From Methylobacter sp. (GTDB taxonomy: Bacteria; Pseudomonadota; Gammaproteobacteria; Methylococcales; Methylomonadaceae): a stretch of DNA of 64,000 nt. The notes below the pieces were generated by a model, which saw only the letters and a program-made list of their open reading frames with translations, did no database searches and was not told the origin of the DNA. The position numbers and the translations under genes are program-made. The stretch is from NCBI RefSeq assembly GCF_004322395.1, contig NZ_SCTW01000060.1, positions 62,001 through 126,000 on the forward strand, written 5' to 3'. Numbering within the stretch: the first letter of the stretch is position 1; every line of letters begins with the position of its first letter. This document shows positions 36,146-45,126 of the stretch, piece after piece.

Positions 36146-38521
36146 ATGTTTGGCTACATAAGTTTTAAAACACGCATAATGCTCGGCTTTCTTGCGATTA
36201 TCGGCTTGATGATAGGCATTGTTGCTTTAGCTTTGTTTAATTTTTCGCAGACCCAACGCGACGTGGCGAAAGTGGACGATACTTTTCTACCCAATGCCCT
36301 GTTAGCAGAGCGAATGGCTATTTATACCGTACAGGTACAACAATTGTTCGCCCAAGCGTCAATCAGCCAGGATCCGGACAGTTTTCAGGATGCAGAACGG
36401 GCTGCCGAGGACTTTAAACAGGGCATCGTGCAATTTCGTGAGCGTCTGGTCGAAGAAAATGCGGCAAAAACAACCCCGGAGTCAACGGCGAATAAACAGG
36501 GCCGTGCAACGACATTGGATAACTTCGCAACACCCGAACAAAAATTGAAAGAATTAGCCGCTCTTGAGACCGGCTTCGACTGGTATTTCAGTGAAGGCAA
36601 ACGCATGACCACCGTTTATGCTAATGAAGGTGTCGATGCCGGTAATTTAGTCTTGAAAGATTTTAATAAACTGGCAAAGAACTTACGATCGCAACTGAAT
36701 AGAATTAAAAATCAGGGTGTGAATGACGCCAAAAATAACGCTCATGAGATCACTGAATCAACAAAACAGGCGACTAAGACTATGCTGGTTATATCTTTGG
36801 CCGGCATCAGCTTGGGATTCGGTATTGCTATCTATTTAACACGCTACCTAGACAAGCGGTTAGGCATTGATCCTTACTTTGCAAAAGGGATTGCTATGGA
36901 AATTGCCAAAGGCGATTTAACTCGGGATATTCAGGTTAACCAAAAAGACAACAGCAGCTTGTTATATGCGATGAAACACATGCAGCAACAACTGCTGGAG
37001 CGTATAACGGCGGATCGTAAGGCTGCTGACGAAACCTTGCGCGTCAAGATTGCTCTGGATAATGTCAGTACCGGGGTAATGATTGCCGATAACGACCGAA
37101 ACATTATTTACGCCAATCGGGAAGTGATCAATATACTCAACAAGACGGAAGTAAAAACCAGCCAGAAATTGTCAAAATTCTCTATCGATAGCTTGGTCGG
37201 CGCCAATATGGATGATTTTCACAAAAAACCATCGACTCAGGCGGCAACGATCAATACTTTAACTGGCACTTATCAAGCCGGCATGATGGTGGGTGACCGT
37301 TCAATGGTAGTGATCGCTAATCCGGTCATCAATGATCAAGGCCAGCGACTGGGCACAGTGGCCGAATGGCATGACCGTACCGACGAGGTAATGGCCGAGA
37401 ACGAGGTCGCTGCGATTGTCGAAGCTGCTGCTATGGGTGACTTCAGTATGCGTTTTGATTTGGAAAGCAAGGAGGGCTTTTTACGTCAACTGGGCCTAGA
37501 CATTAACCGGCTTGTGCATACCAGCGAAACCGGACTTAACGAAGTTGTGCGGGTGCTCAATGCCTTGTCTCGCGGTGATCTGACCGAAAATATTACTAAT
37601 GACTATTCCGGTATCTTTGGACAACTTAAGGATGACTCCAATACCACGGTAGCCAAACTTAAAGACATCATTAGCCAAATCAAGGATGCTGCTGACGGTA
37701 TTGATACCGGGACTAAAGAAATCGCTTCCGGCAATAATAATCTGTCGCACCGCACTGAACAGCAAGCCGCCAGCCTAGAACAAACCGCCGCCAGCATGGA
37801 ACAACTAACCTCAGCCGTGCAGCATAATGCCAAAAACGCCCAACATGCAAACCAACTTGCTGTTGACGCCACGGACATCGCAGGCAAAGGTGTTGAAGTG
37901 GTCGGCCAAGTTATTGCGACGATGAGCGAAATCAATGAGTCTTCACGCAAAATCGGGGACATTATCTCAGTGATCGACGATATTGCTTTCCAGACCAACA
38001 TACTTGCTTTGAACGCTGCTGTAGAAGCCGCCCGAGCCGGTGAGCAGGGCAGAGGCTTTGCCGTTGTGGCCGTAGAAGTGCGCAATCTTGCACAACGCGC
38101 CGCAGCGGCTGCCGGAGAAATTAAAGACCTGATTAACGATTCGGTAGACAAGGTCTCAGGAGGCAGTCAGCTGGTTGCCAAGGCAGGGCTGACCATGGAA
38201 GAAATTGTCACCTCCATCCGTGGCGTTACAGACATGATGGCCGAAATTACCGCAGCCTCAGCCGAACAAAGTTCCGGCATCGAGCAGGTCAATCAAGCCA
38301 TTGCTCAAATGGATGATGTAACCCAACAAAATGCCGCCTTGGTAGAGCAAGCCGCAGCGGCAGCCGAATCGCTGGAAGAACAGTCGCAAAACCTGGTCGC
38401 CACGGTAAACAGTTTTAAAGTGGATGCCAGTCCGGATAGCTTTCATTGCCTTATATCCGATTCCAAGCCTTCCATAACCCCGAATAAAACGCCAGTGGCA
38501 ACCGCTGATGCGGTTACCTGA
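36146..38521 (+). CDS. Methyl-accepting chemotaxis protein with PAS domain
   Basis: Transmembrane chemoreceptor of 791 residues. The ATG at 36146 follows AAAAAGGATCTTAAA. Order: helix [19 protein letters not shown], a periplasmic four-helix region, second helix [24 protein letters not shown]-like region ([14 protein letters not shown]), a PAS domain ([24 protein letters not shown]), another HAMP-like segment and the signalling domain whose tip is [20 protein letters not shown]. No CheR-binding pentapeptide is seen at the end. The ligand is unknown. It follows the c-di-GMP gene by 80 nt and may be co-transcribed. Confidence 0.92.
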   Translation: MFGYISFKTRIMLGFLAIIGLMIGIVALALFNFSQTQRDVAKVDDTFLPNALLAERMAIYTVQVQQLFAQASISQDPDSFQDAERAAEDFKQGIVQFRERLVEENAAKTTPESTANKQGRATTLDNFATPEQKLKELAALETGFDWYFSEGKRMTTVYANEGVDAGNLVLKDFNKLAKNLRSQLNRIKNQGVNDAKNNAHEITESTKQATKTMLVISLAGISLGFGIAIYLTRYLDKRLGIDPYFAKGIAMEIAKGDLTRDIQVNQKDNSSLLYAMKHMQQQLLERITADRKAADETLRVKIALDNVSTGVMIADNDRNIIYANREVINILNKTEVKTSQKLSKFSIDSLVGANMDDFHKKPSTQAATINTLTGTYQAGMMVGDRSMVVIANPVINDQGQRLGTVAEWHDRTDEVMAENEVAAIVEAAAMGDFSMRFDLESKEGFLRQLGLDINRLVHTSETGLNEVVRVLNALSRGDLTENITNDYSGIFGQLKDDSNTTVAKLKDIISQIKDAADGIDTGTKEIASGNNNLSHRTEQQAASLEQTAASMEQLTSAVQHNAKNAQHANQLAVDATDIAGKGVEVVGQVIATMSEINESSRKIGDIISVIDDIAFQTNILALNAAVEAARAGEQGRGFAVVAVEVRNLAQRAAAAAGEIKDLINDSVDKVSGGSQLVAKAGLTMEEIVTSIRGVTDMMAEITAASAEQSSGIEQVNQAIAQMDDVTQQNAALVEQAAAAAESLEEQSQNLVATVNSFKVDASPDSFHCLISDSKPSITPNKTPVATADAVT

Positions 38522-38532
38522 GAAGAGCTAAA

Positions 38533-38551
38533 GGGCGACCGGCCGGTCGCC
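38533..38551. repeat. Short palindrome, GGGCGACCGGCCGGTCGCC
   Basis: Same core as the 28-nt palindrome at 24897-24924 with degraded ends. The rest of the 38522-38883 gap shows no gene; a weak PhoB-like remnant (GTGTCAT at 38818) precedes the decayed EAL copy. Confidence 0.75.
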
Positions 38552-38883
38552 GCTACTATGGATACCTGATTTTTAGGTTTATAGGGCTTCGACTGTTCGG
38601 TAAACCCAGCCTGGTTGGGTTGCAATAGTCGTCGGTTGGGAGAAAATCCTGCCTGATTTAGAGCCAGTCAACTCATCCAATCCAGTCAGAATAATCCGCT
38701 TTAGTTATTCAAGAAACAGGCAACGGCAACCAAAAAATGCCGCGGTAAAATCTAACTCATATAGATTTCAACAAGCTGCGGTATTTATCTCATTTTTTAT
38801 CAAGTGTGGAAGTATAAGTGTCATCTTAAGGAAATATTCATGTAACAAAAGCCCTTTATGCTGGTCTTTACTTCAATACGATT

Positions 38884-39258
38884 ATGGGATATTGGATGCC
38901 GGATCTACTGAAAGAAATAATCAATATTCTTGATGGAAAACTGCTAACGCCACATTTTCGGCCTATTGTTTCGTTGAATCAAAAGAAAGCTCCGGGTTAC
39001 GAAGCGTTAAGTCGTAGCCCATACGATAGCGCAGTGCATAGCCCATTTAACTTTATCACTGTCGAGCAATATAATTTAAACACTAGGCTTGAGTTTTTCT
39101 GCCGGGAGATAACCATACAAAGCTACGCCGATCCTGGATATTAAAGAAAAAGCTGTTTATTAGCGCCAGCCCTTTGGTGCTGCTACAACCCGGAAATTAA
39201 AAAAAGGAGAATGCTCGGATTACTGGACCGATACGGCATTATCCTCGATCTGTAACTG
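38884..39258 (+). pseudogene. Decayed partial copy of the EAL-CBS-GGDEF gene
   Basis: The open part (ATG at 38884, LLKEIINILDGKLLTPHFRP, GYEALSRSPYDSAVHSPFNF, FFCREITIQSYAD) is clearly homologous to the first 85 residues of the protein at 34269. After 39144 the homology continues in other frames (DIKEK, LLQP, KKGE) with several frameshifts and stops, then ends. The upstream sequence is also similar (ATTCATGTAA), so this is a tandem duplicate that has decayed. Confidence 0.8.
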
Positions 39259-39296
39259 CTGGTTTTTGTTGATGACGATTGGGAGGGCTTTTAAGA

Positions 39297-40466
39297 ATGA
39301 CAGCTTCTTTTGTTACACAGACTACCAATGATAATCATATTGCTGAAAAAGTTATGCCTAAAAAACCGAAGAAAACAGTAGCCCGGACTAAGCAAAATCA
39401 AAATGCCTTACACAAAAACAAAATCGAGGCTTTGCAAGCATTACAAAATAGCATGGGTAAGCTACATGTTTTTAGTACCCAGCTTACTTACCTAATCGAT
39501 TCGATTTCAGATACCGTCCTGCTTAACGATAGAGAAGGACGCAAGTTGATCACCAATGAGCTGACCAAAAATCTTTTTAGACAGCACGACCTTAATTGGT
39601 ACGGTAAAGCCGATATAGCATTAGCTATAGCGCGCCAACAGGCAGGCGCGAACCATGCGTATGACGAAATGTCGCTGAAATCGGAGCTACATTCTGCATT
39701 AGCTAAGCGCCAGTTTAAGCTTTACTACCAAATTCAAGTAAACAGCGATCGTCAAATTCTCGGTGCAGAAGCCCTGTTGCGTTGGAAGCATCCGGAATAC
39801 GGATTGGTTACTCCCGATCAATTCATCCCCATAGCAGAACAAACAGGCCTGATCCTGCCCATAGGTATATGGGTGCTAAATGCCGCTTGTAAGCAACTAA
39901 AACTGTGGCAGAGCGACTCTGTTAAAAAGGATTTATCAATCGCCATCAACATCAGCCCCAGCCAATTTAGTCATCCGGAATTCGTTGAACAGTTGAGCTA
40001 TATACTGAATAAAACCGGTATAAATCCCGCCCTGCTTAAACTGGAATTGACCGAAAGTCTGATGTTGCACGACATCTCCAACACCATCGAAAAAATGGAG
40101 ATGCTCAAATCGATGGGTATCCAATTCTCAATGGATAACTTCGGTACGGGTTATTCTTCTCTGTTTCATCTAAAGAAATTACCTATTGACCAGTTAAAGA
40201 TCGATCAGTTTCTGATGCGCGACATCGTTATCGACAACTTCGATGCGATGATTGTAAAAGCCATCGTAGAAATGACTAATAAGCTGGGAATCAGCGTGAC
40301 TGCCGGAGGCGTGGAAACCGAACAACAATTTATCTGTCTAAAACGTTTCCAGTGTTCTTCCTACCAAGGCTACCTGTTCGGTAAGCCAATGCCGCTGAAT
40401 AAGTTTGAGGAGCTGATTAGCCAAGTCACACAGAACGGCCAGTCCACGAAGGAAATTATCGAATGA
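39297..40466 (+). CDS. EAL-domain protein with altered catalytic residues
   Basis: The ATG at 39297 follows GGGAGGG at good spacing; 389 residues. A Lys-rich N-terminus and a helical linker (about 1-125) precede an EAL domain (about 130-385). Seen: GAEALLRWKHP, INISPSQF, ELTESLML, MDNFGTGYSS, QLKIDQF and AGGVETEQQF. The second Asp of DDFGTGYS is Asn and the first Glu of AEGVE, proposed to act as general base in RocR-type enzymes, is Gly. It may therefore bind c-di-GMP without hydrolysing it. Confidence 0.85.
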   Translation: MTASFVTQTTNDNHIAEKVMPKKPKKTVARTKQNQNALHKNKIEALQALQNSMGKLHVFSTQLTYLIDSISDTVLLNDREGRKLITNELTKNLFRQHDLNWYGKADIALAIARQQAGANHAYDEMSLKSELHSALAKRQFKLYYQIQVNSDRQILGAEALLRWKHPEYGLVTPDQFIPIAEQTGLILPIGIWVLNAACKQLKLWQSDSVKKDLSIAINISPSQFSHPEFVEQLSYILNKTGINPALLKLELTESLMLHDISNTIEKMEMLKSMGIQFSMDNFGTGYSSLFHLKKLPIDQLKIDQFLMRDIVIDNFDAMIVKAIVEMTNKLGISVTAGGVETEQQFICLKRFQCSSYQGYLFGKPMPLNKFEELISQVTQNGQSTKEIIE

Positions 40467-40638
40467 AGCTCGTCAATCGCGAATGATGAGCTTCCTTTTC
40501 TCGTTTCCTCTTCCCGAACAGGAACGAAAAGAATGGATTTTTATGTCCCTTGCCGGACACTGATGAAAACCGCCGCTTCGAATCCTAAAAACGGCGGTTG
40601 ATCGAATTGCCTTATACGAAAACGACAGACAAACAAAT

Positions 40639-41454
40639 TTAATTCAGTAAAAAATTAGCCTGTTTTTGCAGATCATTTGGTGCCGTGTCGGTGGTTTGAT
40701 CTTTTAAATTAATACCCGAGAGCTGTAATTTTTCGGCCTCATCGACTAAAAACAGCAATTTCTTTAGCGCCTGCTGATAACTCAGTCCGTTATCATGGAT
40801 ATTGGAGATGCAATTGCGGTCGGCATCGGTGCTTATGCCCGATCTGGCCTGATAGGTGAAGTAAATACCCATACTGTCGGGCGAGCTTAAGCCCGGTCTT
40901 TCACCGATCAATACGATACACAGGCTGGCTGCATAGTGTTCCGCAATAGCATCGCCAATGGCTACACGCCCGTGTTTTACCAAACACACCGGAGGCAGTC
41001 TGTAGTCTTTTCGTTGCAGCTCGGGCAACAATAAACTCAGGAACGGTTCAGCGTGATGTTCAATGGCTGTAGAAGATAAACCGTCGGCAACAACGACAAC
41101 CGCGTCAAACGGGATGAGCGCGCTATGCTGTAAACAGGCCATAGACGATGCGCTTAATAAGCGTCCGAGATCGGGGCGCTGTAAATACACAGACTGATTT
41201 TCCGCTTGGGTTTGCAAGGTTAGCGTCTGAAAGCCATGCACATTCAAGCGCTGTTCGAGTCCTGCAAAATCCAGTGGGATATTGACCGCATCACGGGCCA
41301 ACGCATGCGCTAACTGAAAATCCAGACAAGCGCTTGTTGGCAGGCTCATTCCCGCACGCCCTAATGCGATACGCGCAGGGGTGAATTGCTTCAAGTTGTG
41401 CCAAGGGTCTTCGGTAGTTGTCGGTTCATTAGAGTCGCTCATCGCCTTACTCAC
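40639..41454 (-). CDS. eutC: Ethanolamine ammonia-lyase small subunit
   Basis: Light subunit of the adenosylcobalamin-dependent lyase that converts ethanolamine to acetaldehyde and ammonia. The 271 residues include TPARIALGRAGMSLPTSACLDFQLAHALARDAV, VVVADGLSSTAIEHH and LIGERPGLSSPDSMGIYFTY, all characteristic. It overlaps eutB by 8 nt. No microcompartment, eutA reactivase or transporter gene is in the window. Confidence 0.95.
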   Translation of the reverse strand: MSKAMSDSNEPTTTEDPWHNLKQFTPARIALGRAGMSLPTSACLDFQLAHALARDAVNIPLDFAGLEQRLNVHGFQTLTLQTQAENQSVYLQRPDLGRLLSASSMACLQHSALIPFDAVVVVADGLSSTAIEHHAEPFLSLLLPELQRKDYRLPPVCLVKHGRVAIGDAIAEHYAASLCIVLIGERPGLSSPDSMGIYFTYQARSGISTDADRNCISNIHDNGLSYQQALKKLLFLVDEAEKLQLSGINLKDQTTDTAPNDLQKQANFLLN

Positions 41455-42853
41455 TCAGGTTTTGTAGAGACGATTTAAATAATACCGGTACATCGGGCCG
41501 TTGTTGCAACTGATTTTCGGCATTAAAAATCCCGTGTTGTTGCAGCCATTGCTCGAACTCGGGCGCGGGTCGCAATCCCAGTACCTGACGCACATAAAGT
41601 GCATCATGGAAAGACGTGGATTGATAATTGAGCATCACATCATCAGCACCGGGAACGCCCATAATAAAAGTACCGCCGGCAACGGCAAATTGGGTTAGCA
41701 GCATATCCATATCGTCCTGATCGGCTTCGGCATGGTTGGTGTAACAGACATCGCACCCCATTGGAAGGCCCAGTAATTTACCGCAAAAATGATCTTCCAG
41801 ACCGGCGCGTATAATCTGCTTGCCGTCGTAAAGATATTCCGGGCCGATAAAACCGACCACGGTATTAACCAGCAACGGTTTAAATTTGCGTGCGACAGCA
41901 TAAGCCCTGGCTTCACAGGTTTGCTGGTCCAGTCCTTGATGAGCATTGGCCGACAGCGCACTGCCTTGACCGGTTTCAAAATACATGCAGTTATCACCCA
42001 ACGTCCCGTTTTCGAACAGGCTGCCGCGCCCCAGCTCCAGTGCAGCCAGCCGGGCTTCGTTTAATAAATCCAAGTTGATGCCAAAGCTGTCATTGGCTTT
42101 TTGAGTTCCGGCAATGGATTGAAACACCAAATCAACCGGCGCGCCCTGTTCGATAGCTTTCAAAGTCGTCGTCACATGAGTCAGTACGCAAGATTGCGTC
42201 GGTATTTGATAACGTTCGATTACATCATGCAGCATGTGCAGCAAGCGCAAGGTCGCCTCAATATTATCGGAAGCCGGGTTAATGCCGATAACGGCATCGC
42301 CGCAACCGTACAGCAAGCCATCCAGCAGGCCGGCAGCAACACCGGCCGGACTATCGGTAGGATGATTGGGTTGCAACCGTGTAGATAAGCGGTTTTCCAG
42401 GCCGATAGTGTTCCTAAAGCGAGTAATAACGCGGCATTTTTTAGCAACCAGAATCAAATCCTGTATACGCATGATTTTCGAGACAGCTGCTACCATTTCC
42501 GGCGTCAAGCCTGAAGCTATAGCGGTTAATATTTCAGTTGTCGCGTGCTCGGACAGCAACCAGTTACGGAAATCGCCGACCGTCAGATGACTAACGGCCG
42601 CAAAAGCGGAGCCGTCATGCTCGTCAATAATCAAGCGGGTGATTTCGTCCTGTTCATAAGGCACCAGCGCTTCATTAAGAAACTGTTTTAGCGGCACGTC
42701 GGCAAGAACCCACTGTGCGGCGACCCGCTCAAGATTATTAACGGCTCCCACGCCGGCCAGATAATCGCCCGACCTTGATGGAGTAGCCTTAGCCATCAGG
42801 TTACGTAGCGTTTTAAAATCGTAGGCCTGATGGGTTATATGGGTCTTATACAT
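41447..42853 (-). CDS. eutB: Ethanolamine ammonia-lyase large subunit
   Basis: Catalytic TIM-barrel subunit, 468 residues from the ATG at 42853 (MYKTHITHQAYDFKTLRNLM), which aligns with known EutB starts; the frame continues 34 codons further upstream to an ATG at 42955, probably not used. Seen: SGDYLAGVGA, TRLQPNHPTD, GDAVIGINPASDN, FETGQGSALSANAH, VVGFIGPEYLYDGKQIIRAGLEDHF and GCDVCYTNHAEADQDD. Operon with eutC. The enzyme needs vitamin B12. Confidence 0.95.
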   Translation of the reverse strand: MYKTHITHQAYDFKTLRNLMAKATPSRSGDYLAGVGAVNNLERVAAQWVLADVPLKQFLNEALVPYEQDEITRLIIDEHDGSAFAAVSHLTVGDFRNWLLSEHATTEILTAIASGLTPEMVAAVSKIMRIQDLILVAKKCRVITRFRNTIGLENRLSTRLQPNHPTDSPAGVAAGLLDGLLYGCGDAVIGINPASDNIEATLRLLHMLHDVIERYQIPTQSCVLTHVTTTLKAIEQGAPVDLVFQSIAGTQKANDSFGINLDLLNEARLAALELGRGSLFENGTLGDNCMYFETGQGSALSANAHQGLDQQTCEARAYAVARKFKPLLVNTVVGFIGPEYLYDGKQIIRAGLEDHFCGKLLGLPMGCDVCYTNHAEADQDDMDMLLTQFAVAGGTFIMGVPGADDVMLNYQSTSFHDALYVRQVLGLRPAPEFEQWLQQHGIFNAENQLQQRPDVPVLFKSSLQNLSE

Positions 42854-43063
42854 GAGTGACTTATCGAGATATTCAGGATGCTCAAGATAGCATGACATTA
42901 TGAAGGCGATGTTACATATAATTACAGAGGATAAATCATAGCAAGCAGTTCGCATTAAGCAACGCGGAAGCTGGAATTTATGCCACGTCTTTCACTGCGC
43001 AGGGCTGTAATAAGAGCTGATGTGAATGCAATTCGATAGTTTGTTCTATGCTATTTTACAAAC

Positions 43064-44332
43064 CTATTGTAAATCCCTCAAAATTTCTGCCCATACGCCA
43101 ATATCCGTTGTCTCACAGGTGTGAGTTTCGCCTATGTTCCCGATAGAAGGTACAGTTATTTTATTGCCACATGCTCGGAAAGGAATATTAATCCGGACTG
43201 ATTTCTGTTGAGTAAGATTTCCGGTTATCATCCTCAGGTCCTGGGAAATATCCGATACGATGCCATCCCCATTTTTAAAATCAACGAGATTGACCAAAGT
43301 AGGTTGACCCGTTCCAATGATCGAAACATAAGAGATATCGGACGGAAGGGGATGAGCAGTTAAGTCATTAAGAACATTTAGAGCCGAACTGGTTGGCATT
43401 AAATCCTCGACCGCAATACTGTTTGAATCAATATGCAAAGGTAGAAGCTCGCAAATCCCGACATCAACAGAAATATCGAGAATATCGATCTGATTGTGGC
43501 ATGCCTCAGCCCAGAAACTTCCTTGGTGCGGCGCCCCAACGGTAATGAGTTTCGCAACATTCTCCCTATAAGGAGTTGTCGTTACGGAATTTAACTCTCG
43601 TGCCAATCCTTCCAGGTATTCTCTTGCAGCAAGCCCTCCTATGCTATGGCTAATCAGAAGAACTTTCGTTTTCCCGGGGTTTGCATCTAAGACCGCTTTA
43701 ATGATTGCAGCCAGTTCGCCTGCCAATACATCAAAAGGTAAATCCTGATTATCGGAGAAATTCAACGTGTAGAAGTCGCCGGCGCTGCCTGTACATGCAA
43801 CACTTGAGTCGGATGGGCAACTGATATCAACCGTTTTTGTGGTTTGGTTGTAAGCAGGGATTCCGCCGAATGTCCAATAGCCGTTGTTTATCAAATAATT
43901 TCTGAAGGGCGTCCATGTGACTGCGGAAGACGCTAAACCATGAATAAATATGACAGGGTATGGCTTCGCTCCACATCCTGACATTGTCAGCCAAGCGGAT
44001 AAATCTCCCAGATCCTGCCAGGCGCCCTCCGGCCCCAGGTAATACACATGGTCGTCGGCGGAGGAAACGCCCAGATAAGCATTGGTGCTCGGATAATAGC
44101 GATAGGTGTAGGGCGAAAAAAACTGCACACCTGACACCGGCGGTGAAAATAGGTTGGGATAGAATGTTTGCGCCCAATTGAACGAGCATTCGATATTTTT
44201 AAGCGACGGCGCGGTATTGGCAGTTTGCACAGGAGAGTTAATAGCCGCTGCTGTGTTGCAGATCACTACGAGAATCAGCAATCCTAATGTCCTCGCAAGT
44301 AAGGGATAGCTTTTGCGTTGTTGGTTGTTCAT
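43064..44332 (-). CDS. Secreted lipase/esterase-like alpha/beta hydrolase
   Basis: Exported protein of 422 residues with signal peptide (LARTLGLLILVVICNTAAA). The hydrolase core has the oxyanion segment VIFIHGLASSAVTWTPFRNYL and the nucleophile motif LLISHSIGGLAAREYL (SHSIG), as in PGAP1-like and Pseudomonas-type lipases. An N-terminal region of about 100 residues (CSFNWAQTFYPNLFSPP, YYPSTNAYLGVSSADDHVYYLGP) is shared with other proteobacterial secreted proteins. Substrate lipids unknown. Confidence 0.75.
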   Translation of the reverse strand: MNNQQRKSYPLLARTLGLLILVVICNTAAAINSPVQTANTAPSLKNIECSFNWAQTFYPNLFSPPVSGVQFFSPYTYRYYPSTNAYLGVSSADDHVYYLGPEGAWQDLGDLSAWLTMSGCGAKPYPVIFIHGLASSAVTWTPFRNYLINNGYWTFGGIPAYNQTTKTVDISCPSDSSVACTGSAGDFYTLNFSDNQDLPFDVLAGELAAIIKAVLDANPGKTKVLLISHSIGGLAAREYLEGLARELNSVTTTPYRENVAKLITVGAPHQGSFWAEACHNQIDILDISVDVGICELLPLHIDSNSIAVEDLMPTSSALNVLNDLTAHPLPSDISYVSIIGTGQPTLVNLVDFKNGDGIVSDISQDLRMITGNLTQQKSVRINIPFRACGNKITVPSIGNIGETHTCETTDIGVWAEILRDLQ

Positions 44333-44611
44333 GGTCTTAACCCAAAGGGTACGTGAAGCGCTTTCGCTTATAGATAAAAAGCCGAACTACCGGGTTTCTT
44401 TAGTTACGTGATTGGATTTATTATCCCGTGCTCTTTCAATATTAAAATCGGCGCAAATACTTAAGCAATACTACGCAATAGTCTACGAACGACCAATCCC
44501 GATTGAGTTGGCCTTTGCTACGATTCGCCATCGAACCCCACGAGAACCAAGAATTGAGTCTCGCTGAATACGTTTGTAGGGGCGGATTTAACTCCGAAGT
44601 GCAAAATTCAG

Positions 44612-45042
44612 TCATCCTGAGCCTGTCGAAGGATTTAATCAGCGTTTCTTTGACTAATCCCCAAAAGCAACTTGCAAAAGTTCTAAATGACGGTGTATAT
44701 AAATTCTTGGCAACTTTTTACTATTTTTGGTTGCACTCAAACTATTAGTTATACGTAGTTCTGTAGCGCCATTTAATAACTACTTTCAGAGCGAGATTTT
44801 TATGCCATTATCCATTCAAGCATTGCTGTTATCGTTTGTGTTTTATCTTTTGACGATCAATATATTCTGGTTGTTTGCCACGCTGGCTTGTTTAGTAGTG
44901 GTACTAATCGGCAGATTTAATAGACAACGGGAGACAGAATAGAAGTCCTCTATGCTGTTGCGTGTAAGGTGGATATAAGAGTCTGTCGGATTTAACAAAG
45001 AAAATGAAGCTGAGCCCCTAACCCTCTCCCATCGGGAGAGGG
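44612..45042. repeat. Two dispersed short repeats in the 44.3-45.1 kb gap
   Basis: CATCCTGAGCCTGTCGAAGG near 44614, and a hairpin CCCTCTCCC/GGGAGAGGG with loop ATC at 45022-45042. Both sequence types are widespread repeats in bacterial genomes. Confidence 0.6.
44802..44942 (+). CDS. Possible small membrane protein, 46 residues
   Basis: MPLSIQALLLSFVFYLLTIN is followed by FWLFATLACLVVVLIGRFNR and a charged end: two hydrophobic stretches with a positive stop, a plausible small membrane protein. GAGCGAGA lies upstream of the ATG. It sits in the 44333-45126 gap, which otherwise holds the repeat fragments described next and nothing else I can assign. Confidence 0.35.
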   Translation: MPLSIQALLLSFVFYLLTINIFWLFATLACLVVVLIGRFNRQRETE

Positions 45043-45126
45043 AACTAACAGCGTTAACTTTTCGTATAGCGTGATTGCTCTGGATAAGAGAGGGCTTTAC
45101 CGTACCCCCTCGGGTCGATTCCGGCA

